Assembly (NCBI GenBank): GCA_030832085.1 | Contig: JAURJU010000067.1 | Location: forward strand, 1-64,000 | Direction: 5' to 3' | Origin: Chitinophagales bacterium | Lineage (GTDB): Bacteria; Bacteroidota; Bacteroidia; Chitinophagales; Chitinophagaceae | DNA: 64,000 bases | In this document: positions 53,985-62,789 of the stretch, one piece after another | Layout of the letters: the number at the start of each line of letters is the position of its first letter | How positions within the stretch are numbered: position 1 is the first letter of the stretch | The notes under the pieces: generated by a model | What the model was told of the DNA's origin: nothing | What the model saw: the letters and a program-made list of their open reading frames with translations, nothing else | The model's database searches: none | Made by a program: the position numbers and the translations under genes

Positions 53985-55130
53985 TTATTTTCTTTTTCCG
54001 GTGAGTTGTTCATAGGCCAATCCGAACATGATGAAGGAGCCGTATCCAAAACCAGTGCCCTCACCCAACTTTCTGCCCAGGTAATATTGCTGGTCACCAA
54101 CACAGGTACCTCCTGAAACTCTAGTGGGTACAAGGCTGCTGGCATCTGGTCGCATGCTCATTTTCTGCAAACCGGCATAGGACGCTTCCACCATGGGTAA
54201 GTATTTTTTCTTGTCCAATATTTTCAATTGCATTCCCTTTGTTATGGCATAGGAAAACATGGCTGTACATGAACTTTCCAGAAAATTCCCTTGCAGCGCA
54301 GGAAGGGTGACCAACTGATACCAATGACCGGTAGACTTGTCTTGAAAAGGTGCCACAGCATTCACAAAATGTACCAAGCCTTTTTCAAGGGGTTTCCAGT
54401 ATTTGGATTTTCTTCCTACTGTTTCCAGTGCGTCTGCCAGTGCCATACCCACCCAACCATTGCCACGGGCCCAAATCTGATCATTCCTGTGTGTGATTTT
54501 ATCCGGCCAATTCTTGATGCTGCAACCATCATCATAAAAAACACTGTCTGCATCCCATCCATGCACCCAAAGACCTGTTTTTTCATCGGTCAGTTCCTTG
54601 TTGTGAACATCGAATTGTTCAAGAAAATGGGCAATGTATTTTTCATCACCGGTAAGCTTGTACATCTCCAGCAAAAACATGCTGAGCATGTACACCGTAT
54701 CGTCCCAGAGTTCAACTGTTTCGGCACGGTGGGATACACCGCCGTTAGAAGCGCGGGGAATGTTCAGGTAATCGGTATAGATGCCATTGGCTTTGTTGAT
54801 ATAGCTTTTATCTCCGGTAATGCGCGCCAGAAAAGCAATGCCATGGGCAGAGGCCACCGCGTTGGGGTGCTTGCCATTGGCCACCTTATCCGAAACTGCC
54901 ATGGCGGTTTTGATGTACTCAAAATAAGTTGCCCGTTTGTCTTCAGAACTGGCATGGTACAACTGCTTAAGGGAATTCAGGAAGGTTGCCTGCCCCCAAT
55001 CCCACTTGTATTTTTCAGCAGACATGTAGACTTCCCTGCCGTGGATTGCAATAGAATCAACCCAGGATTGCGCAGATAAGTTGATTAAAAAAATAAGCCC
55101 TATGAATGTTGCAGGAATGAATTTTTTCAT
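53985..55130 (-). CDS. GH105/GH88 unsaturated uronyl hydrolase
   Basis: Removes the unsaturated uronic acid left at the non-reducing end of oligosaccharides by polysaccharide lyases. The 381-residue protein has a signal peptide (1-~21) and an (alpha/alpha)6 barrel. Motifs typical of YteR-type enzymes are WDDTVYM (Asp143/144), WARGNGWV (220-227) and ESSCTAMFSYAI. GH105 acts on rhamnogalacturonan-type and GH88 on glycosaminoglycan-type products; the two are hard to separate here. Its presence implies that a lyase supplies its substrate. It lies between the GH95-like gene (78-base gap) and an unassigned toroid protein (1 base gap). Confidence 0.9.
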   Translation of the reverse strand: MKKFIPATFIGLIFLINLSAQSWVDSIAIHGREVYMSAEKYKWDWGQATFLNSLKQLYHASSEDKRATYFEYIKTAMAVSDKVANGKHPNAVASAHGIAFLARITGDKSYINKANGIYTDYLNIPRASNGGVSHRAETVELWDDTVYMLSMFLLEMYKLTGDEKYIAHFLEQFDVHNKELTDEKTGLWVHGWDADSVFYDDGCSIKNWPDKITHRNDQIWARGNGWVGMALADALETVGRKSKYWKPLEKGLVHFVNAVAPFQDKSTGHWYQLVTLPALQGNFLESSCTAMFSYAITKGMQLKILDKKKYLPMVEASYAGLQKMSMRPDASSLVPTRVSGGTCVGDQQYYLGRKLGEGTGFGYGSFIMFGLAYEQLTGKRK

Positions 55131-55208
55131 GGCAAAGCAGTTGATGTATGAATAAATTTAAATCGTTTTAGGTTATGTCGCAAATATGATTTTCAGCATC
55201 CAGAAAAA

Positions 55209-57554
55209 TCATTTCAACTGCTTAATAATTCGCTTTAAGCCCCATTGATTCAGGCTTTCCTTTGCCATTGGCATTGCATCAATGACAAAGATTGGAGGTT
55301 TAGGGCCCGTATACAAAATAGCCTCCTCCCCTTTTTTCAGATCAAGGATGATCTTGCCATTTTTTTCTTGAAGACGATTCGATGGCACACCGAAAACTTT
55401 TACATCAGCAGGCAAATCAGATTGAATGATGCATGGTTCTCCCGCAAGGCTCTTGACATGAATAAACGTCGTTTTACCATTTTCTCTTTTGGCACTGACC
55501 AAAAAAGCGCCTTCGGCCCTGAGCTGATAGAAACTGGCATCTTTCCATGAAGAAGGAGTTGCAGAAAAAACACGGATTACATTTCCCCAGCTTTGAATCA
55601 GCATGTCAAGCATGGCACGAGAGGAAGAAATCGGAGATTCAAAAGTCGGATTGCCTCTTTCGCAATACATTGTATTGGGCGTACAGGTGGGAATTTTAGG
55701 TATCTCTCCTATCCTTGGGAAAATATCCAATGATCGGTTGACCCATTTTAAAGCACTGTCTCCATTACCCAAAGAAGACCAAATGGAGGAAGCCCCTGAA
55801 AACTTATACATGCAATTGTCTCCATCCACATCGGTAAAATGTTGGACAGTTTTTTTGAGCATCGGTATGGAAGCCATATTGTCTTCGATGTTCGTTTCGT
55901 AAAAAGGGAAAACACCCAACATGTGGCTGTAATGGCGGTGGGGTTTAGCAAAGGGGACATCCTTGCCGATCATGATTCCATTTTCATTGGTATGGTAATC
56001 TGCCATTGTTGCCAAACGGTCTTTCCAAACAGGAACCAAAGGATCATTGAGCTTTAGACGTGAACAAATATCAAGCAATGTTTTGAATCCCCATCTGGCC
56101 AAAGCTATGTTCATGCTGGTTTCCTGAGCCTTTCCGTATTCATCTGAAAATGTCAATGGGATATGGTATAAGCCATCATCCCCTTTGTATAAAATCTTAA
56201 GGTAAACACTGTAGGTCTTTTTCATCAGTGGAAAAATGGAATTGCGAAGTCTCTCGTCATCCATCGTCCGCTTGTTGTGCAGATAAAATTGTTGCATCAG
56301 CCAGGGTAAGACTATGATGTTCATCTCACGATCTGTTGTCCGATCTGTAGTGAGAAATACGGGATTGACCAGCTCATCATATCCAACTGGATTACCCAAG
56401 GCTGCGCAATCATCCCTGAACGCCTCTGGAACATTCATTACGAGTTGATCCCTGTGTTTCTCGATGAGGCGGTACAAGGGTTCCTCAAGGTCAAGATGAT
56501 TGGTAATACCTGTTGTATAATAAGACAACTGCACATTGAGGTTCATCCACAAGCATGGCCAGACTGTTGGCTTGTACCATGGGCCCATCAGGTCAATGAC
56601 GGGCTTATCTGACCTTGTGGCACTGGCCAGTTTGTATTGCTGGATCCAGTAAAAACTCTCCATGCGGGCATCCGGAAAGGTAACAAAACTTTTGGGGTAA
56701 TAAGCATGCCACCAGTCACGGTGGACGCCCTCCAATGATGCCATTGATTTTTTCTCTGCATTTTTGATGGTTGCCACTGCATCAATAGCAGAGCCACTGG
56801 AAGGTTGACGTGTTTTAGCCCAGCGGTTGGCAACCGTAAGCATGATGGTTCTTGTACTGTCTGTTTGTTTGCGTTCATGCCAGGCCGTTGCAAAATCATC
56901 TCCCATGGTCAGTAGCTGTGTGACCACCGGAATGCCATTCAGGATTTCCTCCCTCAATGGAGGGTTAGGCATGTAAACAAAACCCTTATCTCTCAGGGGT
57001 TGTGCCAAATACCTTGAACTCACTGCCTGTTGTGGACGAAAACGGCAAATGGCCTTTTGTTCCTTGGAAGAAGTTTTTACATTCAATACGATCACGTTGT
57101 CACCGGTAGGAACAAAACAACGAAATGAAATCTTCCCCAGAGTTGTTTGAATGGTTCCACGGATCTCTGCATTCCAAAGATCTGTCCTCAGATTAATGTC
57201 CTTGATCTCACCTGCAGTAGAAAGCAGTAGTTGTCCGATGGGTATTCTTCCGCCATAATGTGCGATGGGAAGGTCTTTGGAGCGATGGTCGTATACATCC
57301 GTCCTGCCAATTTCAAACCGCAGTGTATTGTGTTGAAGATTGTCCTTGAAGACGATTGTACCCAGCAATCCATTACCAACAAAGGGGGCCTCAAAATAAT
57401 CTCCTGGCATGGTATCCCATACCATATCATGGTGTGAGAGGTATTCCTGCCAATTGACTTTAAGATTAACACCGGGTATCTTGGCTGGGTTTTGAGCAAC
57501 CACCAGAATGAATGAAGCAATGACGAGTATAAAAAAGAAAAAAACTTTTCGCAT
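55209..57554 (-). CDS. GH95-like glycoside hydrolase
   Basis: A secreted 781-residue enzyme with the layout of GH95 (alpha-L-fucosidase / alpha-L-galactosidase). A signal peptide (1-~21) is followed by an N-terminal beta-domain with APFVGNGLLGTIVF (about 56-69). That matches the GH95 'PxGNGxLGA' motif. An (alpha/alpha)6 barrel (about 300-660) and a C-terminal beta-domain complete it. KPHRHYSHMLGVFPFYET (about 563-580) matches the conserved H-Y/H-H-L-x-x-L/V-F-P stretch of the family. I chose the ATG at 57554; a TTG at 57557 would add one residue. Specificity is not readable. It starts 17 bases after the upstream gene. Confidence 0.85.
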   Translation of the reverse strand: MRKVFFFFILVIASFILVVAQNPAKIPGVNLKVNWQEYLSHHDMVWDTMPGDYFEAPFVGNGLLGTIVFKDNLQHNTLRFEIGRTDVYDHRSKDLPIAHYGGRIPIGQLLLSTAGEIKDINLRTDLWNAEIRGTIQTTLGKISFRCFVPTGDNVIVLNVKTSSKEQKAICRFRPQQAVSSRYLAQPLRDKGFVYMPNPPLREEILNGIPVVTQLLTMGDDFATAWHERKQTDSTRTIMLTVANRWAKTRQPSSGSAIDAVATIKNAEKKSMASLEGVHRDWWHAYYPKSFVTFPDARMESFYWIQQYKLASATRSDKPVIDLMGPWYKPTVWPCLWMNLNVQLSYYTTGITNHLDLEEPLYRLIEKHRDQLVMNVPEAFRDDCAALGNPVGYDELVNPVFLTTDRTTDREMNIIVLPWLMQQFYLHNKRTMDDERLRNSIFPLMKKTYSVYLKILYKGDDGLYHIPLTFSDEYGKAQETSMNIALARWGFKTLLDICSRLKLNDPLVPVWKDRLATMADYHTNENGIMIGKDVPFAKPHRHYSHMLGVFPFYETNIEDNMASIPMLKKTVQHFTDVDGDNCMYKFSGASSIWSSLGNGDSALKWVNRSLDIFPRIGEIPKIPTCTPNTMYCERGNPTFESPISSSRAMLDMLIQSWGNVIRVFSATPSSWKDASFYQLRAEGAFLVSAKRENGKTTFIHVKSLAGEPCIIQSDLPADVKVFGVPSNRLQEKNGKIILDLKKGEEAILYTGPKPPIFVIDAMPMAKESLNQWGLKRIIKQLK

Positions 57555-57571
57555 CAAAAAATATTTAATGA

Positions 57572-59488
57572 CTAACGGTATTTACCCATTATTTTCTTGC
57601 CATAATCAACGCCATCCACACTGAACAGGATATTTCGGTTCAATGGAGTTGGGTTATAATAACCCAACCTTATTTTCTTATTGAGGTCTGCTTTCAATCC
57701 AAGCCTTCCTGAAATTGTTTGTACAGATACATCTACAATTCCATTTGCTTCTGTGAATAAAACTGGAGCATCCAACACTGAATTTCTAAAGGCCTGAAAC
57801 TTTGCATCAGTAGTTATACCCTCTGCAGCTTTCCACCACATCACTATATTTCCTTTTCCATTGTTAGGATGCTTCAAAGTAAGGCGTAAAGCTTCATTGT
57901 GCACTAAATTAAAAGCTTCCCTGTTAGCGTTGTATTTGAAACCATCGTTGTACAATGTCGCCTTTTCACCATTTTCAGCATTGCTGTATATTATTTTGAT
58001 GGCAATGGCAACATCTTCAAAGGTTGCAAAAAAGGTATTGGTCGAATCAAGTGGGATTGCAGTTCCGGCGACGCGCTGCATGATACGCGTATTCCCAAAC
58101 CAAAGCTGATCAAAATAATTGGGAAGTATCACTGTCGAATTGACATAATCATAAATACAATTGTGGTCTTTTTCACCGCTGACCAACATCACAAATTCAT
58201 TCCTGTTTTGTGATGCCTGCATGAATGGCATCAAATGCCTTGTCTTGCCCCAACCACCATTTGAAGGATATTTTGGAGGCATCAGGTGCTTCATCTTATC
58301 GCCCATGCCTGTTGCACTCCAGGTTCCATAATGGTCATTCCGTCCTTCCATGACATAGACAATGTTGGGCATCTCAGGAATCCGCTGGCTGTTGAGATAC
58401 ATCACAAAGGACTTGTCGTCGGGACTGTAATACTGACTGGATGAAGCAATGGAGAATTTCTTTCCATGAAAATCCGTGGTAAAAGTATGGGGTAAACTGT
58501 CCCAGCGTTGTTCAATGAACCGGTTCGATCTTGTCATGAGCGATCGCTGGAATGCTGTCAAGCCACGCTCTTTTAAAATAGAATAGCAAACTTGATTAAA
58601 GAGCTGATTATTTTTATTTTCCCTGCCAAGCAAAGGATTGATATATTTTTCCTCCAGCAAATCTCGACCAAATACACGGTTATAATCCCTGCTGTGTGCG
58701 CCTGCCAGAAAACCACCCAATGGGTTGTAATGTGCAGCTAAATCTGTGATAAAAAAATCAAGCGCATCTGATGCTTTTTGATGGATGTCTGCATCTTTGG
58801 CAAATTGTACCATCAATAACAATGATTCGATGTCAACCCCGGAATACGTTGGGCTATCATATTCCCTGTTACCATAATTGGCGACATGCTTCAACCAAAT
58901 ATTAAAAGCCTTTCTACCTTCCTCCACAACAGCAGGATTGTTGTACACCTGACCGAGTGCAATAAAATTCCAACAACGCATCAAATAAATATTCGTGTAC
59001 GAAATCCTCACGGGTTGTCGGCGAATGCCAATCAATGTTTGGGCAAAAAGATTATCTAAAGAAGCCCTGGCTTCAGAAGAAAGGCGATCATTGAAAAGTA
59101 ATTTGATCAGTATCCCATACTGTACACAAAACTCTACATTGTTCCCATCTCCTACATCACCACCGGTTTCCGTCCAGCCCCAATACATGTTGCCAAAGGA
59201 TGGTTTAGTGCTATCTGTAATAATCCTTGTTTTCACCAAATCAATGGTCCACAAAACTTCTTCCGGCTTTAAAAACTTTGTGTCCAATGCATCCAACAAG
59301 AATAGAAAACAATCACGAACACCAAGCCTGGGAGGTCTCTGATGCAAGGCTTTCCATTGCTGTTGTAGATTTTCAAGTCGCATTTGCGGATTGGGGACTG
59401 CTGGAACAGCAAATTGCTTTTTGACCTGAGAGAAACCAGCATACTGTAAACCCAAGAAAAAAACCACTATCCAAAACTTCATTTTCAT
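57572..59488 (-). CDS. Secreted lyase-like helical protein, family unknown
   Basis: A 638-residue exported protein without a recognised family. It has a signal peptide (1-~20). Residues ~30-290 form a helical region with WGWTETGGDVGDGNNVEF (about 103-120) and YDSPTYSGVDIES (Tyr215), followed by GGFLAGAHSRDYNRVFGRD (His265). From ~330 on it is beta-rich. Helical toroid plus beta-sandwich, with a Tyr and a His on conserved-looking loops, is the pattern of several PL families; that is inference. I considered PL8 but did not see its Asn-Trp-Trp signature. The ATG at 59488 is used; GTG at 59494 is an alternative. It lies 18 bases after the CE15 gene. Confidence 0.8.
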   Translation of the reverse strand: MKMKFWIVVFFLGLQYAGFSQVKKQFAVPAVPNPQMRLENLQQQWKALHQRPPRLGVRDCFLFLLDALDTKFLKPEEVLWTIDLVKTRIITDSTKPSFGNMYWGWTETGGDVGDGNNVEFCVQYGILIKLLFNDRLSSEARASLDNLFAQTLIGIRRQPVRISYTNIYLMRCWNFIALGQVYNNPAVVEEGRKAFNIWLKHVANYGNREYDSPTYSGVDIESLLLMVQFAKDADIHQKASDALDFFITDLAAHYNPLGGFLAGAHSRDYNRVFGRDLLEEKYINPLLGRENKNNQLFNQVCYSILKERGLTAFQRSLMTRSNRFIEQRWDSLPHTFTTDFHGKKFSIASSSQYYSPDDKSFVMYLNSQRIPEMPNIVYVMEGRNDHYGTWSATGMGDKMKHLMPPKYPSNGGWGKTRHLMPFMQASQNRNEFVMLVSGEKDHNCIYDYVNSTVILPNYFDQLWFGNTRIMQRVAGTAIPLDSTNTFFATFEDVAIAIKIIYSNAENGEKATLYNDGFKYNANREAFNLVHNEALRLTLKHPNNGKGNIVMWWKAAEGITTDAKFQAFRNSVLDAPVLFTEANGIVDVSVQTISGRLGLKADLNKKIRLGYYNPTPLNRNILFSVDGVDYGKKIMGKYR

Positions 59489-59506
59489 CTGCACTTTTTT
59501 ACTTTA

Positions 59507-60703
59507 TTATTGAACAAACTTCTTCGCGAAGGATATATATTGATCCCAATCATAAGCCAAAATATTATGCTTGCCATTTCGAATATGATAGGACACTGTA
59601 GCTCCAACATGCATATTCAACTCAGGAAAATTAGGAGAATTGATTCCCTTCAATCCATACAATTTGTATACTTCTGTGGCCAACAATGCAGATTTAAATT
59701 CGTTTTTAGGATCAGCCCACGCATCTTCTGATGCGCTGGCGACATAGAGAGGTCTGGGAGCTACCATGGCCAGCACCATGTGCTGATCAAATGGAAGCAA
59801 AGATTCGTTTTCGGTATATTTTTTGAAATTCACTGCTGTCCATCTAGGAAACCGGTTGTTCATTTTCAACAAGGTTTCGCCGGCTTTTTCACGGTAAATA
59901 GAAGCACCACCACATCCAGAATTGTTTGAAATGACAGCCGCAAAACGCTTGTCTCTGGCACCTGCCCAAAGAGCAGCCTTTCCCAAACGGGAATGGCCAA
60001 TCACAATGACCTTGGATCCATCAACCTGCTTGTCGGTTTTCATATAATCCAGAGCTCGGGAAAGTCCCCAGGCCCAGGCTGCCAGCGATCCCCACTCATT
60101 GTTTGCGGGCTTTGTTTGACCTGCCTTGTACAACAAAGGATAGATGCCGATAGAAAAATCTTCTCTGTCCGGCGCAATGTCCCAATAATACATGGTAGCA
60201 ACGCCGCATCCAGCATTGATCAGTCTTTCCACTTCCCAATTGGAAGTCTCAACTCCCCGGGGTTTTGCCGCACCGTTCCATTCCTTGGCAATATGGATGG
60301 CGGTATCGCCGTAAATGGTGTGGTTTCCGCTAAAATTATATCCCAAAAATGTTGGGTATGATTTTTTACCCTTGGGCAGGTACATCAACAATTCAACACT
60401 TAATTCTTTTTGATTTCCACGAAAGGTCAGCTTTACCTGTTTGCGGATGGCCTTGCCTTGGAGCGCCTGAACATCCTGATCTAGTATATTGATTTCTGAT
60501 ATTTTCAACTCTCCCGGAACGATTCCGTACATTTCGGATTCAACCATGGCAAGGATTTCAGGCCTCCTGAGCTTTTCCCATTGTTTGCTGGAAGCAATGG
60601 TGTTGCCATTTTTAGCCATCAATAGCTCAGGTATATTTTGCTGTGAAAATGACTCAATAGAACACAAAATGATCAACGTGCAAAACAATACGATTTTATT
60701 CAT
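59507..60703 (-). CDS. CE15 glucuronoyl methylesterase-like enzyme
   Basis: Serine esterase of the alpha/beta-hydrolase fold that cleaves esters of (methyl)glucuronic acid, as between glucuronoxylan and lignin or other glucuronates. The 398-residue protein has a signal peptide (1-~20). The CE15 nucleophile motif is IGHSRLGKAALWAGA (Ser238), with the oxyanion Arg next to it, SNNSGCGGASIYREKAGE and AAWAWGLSRALDYM. A C-terminal RNGKHNILAYDW supplies the likely catalytic His. Bacterial CE15 members may act on pectin- or xylan-type substrates. It is followed by the lyase-like gene after 18 bases and preceded by the GH27 gene (10 bases). Confidence 0.9.
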   Translation of the reverse strand: MNKIVLFCTLIILCSIESFSQQNIPELLMAKNGNTIASSKQWEKLRRPEILAMVESEMYGIVPGELKISEINILDQDVQALQGKAIRKQVKLTFRGNQKELSVELLMYLPKGKKSYPTFLGYNFSGNHTIYGDTAIHIAKEWNGAAKPRGVETSNWEVERLINAGCGVATMYYWDIAPDREDFSIGIYPLLYKAGQTKPANNEWGSLAAWAWGLSRALDYMKTDKQVDGSKVIVIGHSRLGKAALWAGARDKRFAAVISNNSGCGGASIYREKAGETLLKMNNRFPRWTAVNFKKYTENESLLPFDQHMVLAMVAPRPLYVASASEDAWADPKNEFKSALLATEVYKLYGLKGINSPNFPELNMHVGATVSYHIRNGKHNILAYDWDQYISFAKKFVQ

Positions 60704-60713
60704 GTTATGGTGT

Positions 60714-62726
60714 TTATTTGATTGGATAAAGCCTGTACATCGTCACGCCATGGTGTGGAATGATGGATGTGAATGATGATTCTTTTACACCCAGATTTTT
60801 CTGACGCCATACATCATGAACACGCCATTTACCTTTCAACCCAAGCTTTGCAAATGTTACATTGAAATTCTTGGGCTTCTCTGTTCCCCAACGGAAAAAT
60901 GATTGCGGAAGTTTACCATAATCATCTGTGTTGAAAAACCCTACAGCATAGGATCCGTCTTGCATTGGTTTCAACCAGGTTTGAACACCACCCTCATCTG
61001 CAATCAACCTGGCAGATTTTCCCAAGGGGTCCTGATCGATGTCAATCACTTCATCGTTGGTCAACAAGTTCAATGTAAAAGCATCAAGCTGTTCAATCGG
61101 ACAACCAATCAGCAAGGGTGCTGACAGCAATGCAAACAGACTGATATGACTGTATTGCTCATCAGGTGTAAGCCTTGTTGGATGCATATCTGTTCCTGTG
61201 GTAACATTCCCAAGTATCATCATGTCTGGATCATTCCAATGCCCTGGACCCCCATAAGGACCCCATTTATCCAGGGTAAATGTACAACGGTACAAACCAT
61301 GCCAGCTGTCGCGAATATCTGGCCCAGTTCTGTACATATTGGAAATCCTGACCCAGTCTTTAACATCACTGAAAGGAGCAGAATTTGACAAACTGTATAT
61401 CATGTCACGGCCTGATTGTTTTAATGCGATGGACATCCTTTCAGCAGATGGCACTTCAAGCCTCCAGTCATACTTCAGAAAGTCTACACCCCAATCTGCC
61501 ATTTGTAGAGCATCTTCTTTTTCAAAGCGGTATTTTCCAATATACCTGAATGATCGTTTGTTGTTTTTGATAGAATCTGGAAAGGCACCATTTTCAAAAT
61601 TGGAAGAACCTCCAATATAGCCTGCATAGCTAGTAATCCATGGGGTTGAATACACTCCGAGCTTCAACCCCATGCCATGAATTTCATCTATCATTTCCTT
61701 GAAATTGGGAAATTTTTCATTGGCTTGCATGGCATTGTATTTTCCCGCCCTATTGCCTTGCCAGGCATCATCGATGTTTACATAATTCCATCCATGGTCT
61801 TTCAATCCCATGTTCACCATGGCTTTGGCAGAGGCGATAACCTTTCCACCATCAATCTGTCGAGCCCAGGAATTCCATCCATTCCAACCCATGGGCGGTG
61901 TCAAAGAAATGGTATCGCCTACTTTGATAAGCAATGATTTTTGTGATTCCCCTAATTTATTCCGTGCTTTTAAAACAATCTCATGATTGCCTTTCTCCAT
62001 CAATTTTCCTGTGATGATTCCCGTTTTTGAATCCAATGTCAATCCTTTGGGCAAACGATCTACAGCAAACTGCATGGGTTTTTCTCCGGTTGCAACAATG
62101 GTGAATAAAAATGGATTTCCGGGTGTAACACCAAAAACCGGTGCTGTATTGATTCTCGGCGAAGGTTTTGATGCTGGAGTCAGGATATATCTTTCACCAT
62201 CATTGGGTATATTCATGGGCTTTGTGTCTCCTATCATGGTGATTTGTGCATCGGCAAAGTTTGAATACACCTTGGTAAATCCCTGGTCATTCACCTTTAC
62301 CAGCAATCCCATGCGTTGAACGCCCCTTAGATCAACAGTAAATGATTTTGGCTTGTCGCCATATTTCATATCACCACTGGCAAACAAAACCTTGCCATCT
62401 GCCACCACATAAAACTGGTGTGGAAGAAATTGATTTCCCTGATCATCCACGCCCACTGCAGCTGAAAATTCAGTGGCATTGCCTTTCAGATAAAATGACA
62501 GGATGCTGGTTGCCTGAACACCAATTCCACGCTTGAAGACTTTGCCCGCAATCCTGATGCTATCCCCTCCTCCATTCATTTTTGCGTTCACACCCGGAAT
62601 CCCTTCTGAATATGTCTGAATCACAAGATCATCCAGCCAAAGCTTATTTGTTTGTTGGGCATGAACGACCTGTAAAATAAAAAACAAGAAAACCAGCTTC
62701 GAAAATTTATTGAGTACATTTTTCAT
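60714..62726 (-). CDS. GH27 alpha-galactosidase with N-terminal NPCBM domain
   Basis: Secreted exo-enzyme that removes alpha-linked galactose (some members: beta-L-arabinopyranose). The 670-residue protein has a signal peptide (1-~23), an NPCBM-type carbohydrate-binding domain (about 28-165) and a putative Ig-like domain (about 195-270). The GH27 barrel starts at PPMGWNGWNSW (278-287). The nucleophile is Asp420 in FLKYDW and the likely acid/base Asp470 in TGPDIRDSW. WGPYGGPGHWNDPDMMILG is also typical. It starts 63 bases after the esterase gene; no perfect promoter element was seen in that gap. Confidence 0.93.
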   Translation of the reverse strand: MKNVLNKFSKLVFLFFILQVVHAQQTNKLWLDDLVIQTYSEGIPGVNAKMNGGGDSIRIAGKVFKRGIGVQATSILSFYLKGNATEFSAAVGVDDQGNQFLPHQFYVVADGKVLFASGDMKYGDKPKSFTVDLRGVQRMGLLVKVNDQGFTKVYSNFADAQITMIGDTKPMNIPNDGERYILTPASKPSPRINTAPVFGVTPGNPFLFTIVATGEKPMQFAVDRLPKGLTLDSKTGIITGKLMEKGNHEIVLKARNKLGESQKSLLIKVGDTISLTPPMGWNGWNSWARQIDGGKVIASAKAMVNMGLKDHGWNYVNIDDAWQGNRAGKYNAMQANEKFPNFKEMIDEIHGMGLKLGVYSTPWITSYAGYIGGSSNFENGAFPDSIKNNKRSFRYIGKYRFEKEDALQMADWGVDFLKYDWRLEVPSAERMSIALKQSGRDMIYSLSNSAPFSDVKDWVRISNMYRTGPDIRDSWHGLYRCTFTLDKWGPYGGPGHWNDPDMMILGNVTTGTDMHPTRLTPDEQYSHISLFALLSAPLLIGCPIEQLDAFTLNLLTNDEVIDIDQDPLGKSARLIADEGGVQTWLKPMQDGSYAVGFFNTDDYGKLPQSFFRWGTEKPKNFNVTFAKLGLKGKWRVHDVWRQKNLGVKESSFTSIIPHHGVTMYRLYPIK

Positions 62727-62789
62727 AACTACTTAATTGTCTTTATGCTAACTTCCATTGTTACCATCAATAATTGGTGCACTTCTAAA

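Noticed and set aside
53984-54145. N-terminal extension of the Tat-like toroid protein
   Set aside because: It would lie inside the GH105/88 gene; the ATG at 53983 gives a clean signal sequence.
54291-55079. Plus-strand open frame of 262 codons
   Set aside because: It is antisense to the GH105/88 gene and reads as low-similarity Cys/Phe/His-rich sequence.
57572-59488. PL8 hyaluronate/xanthan lyase
   Set aside because: The Asn-Trp-Trp signature and the usual length and domain order of PL8 are not seen.
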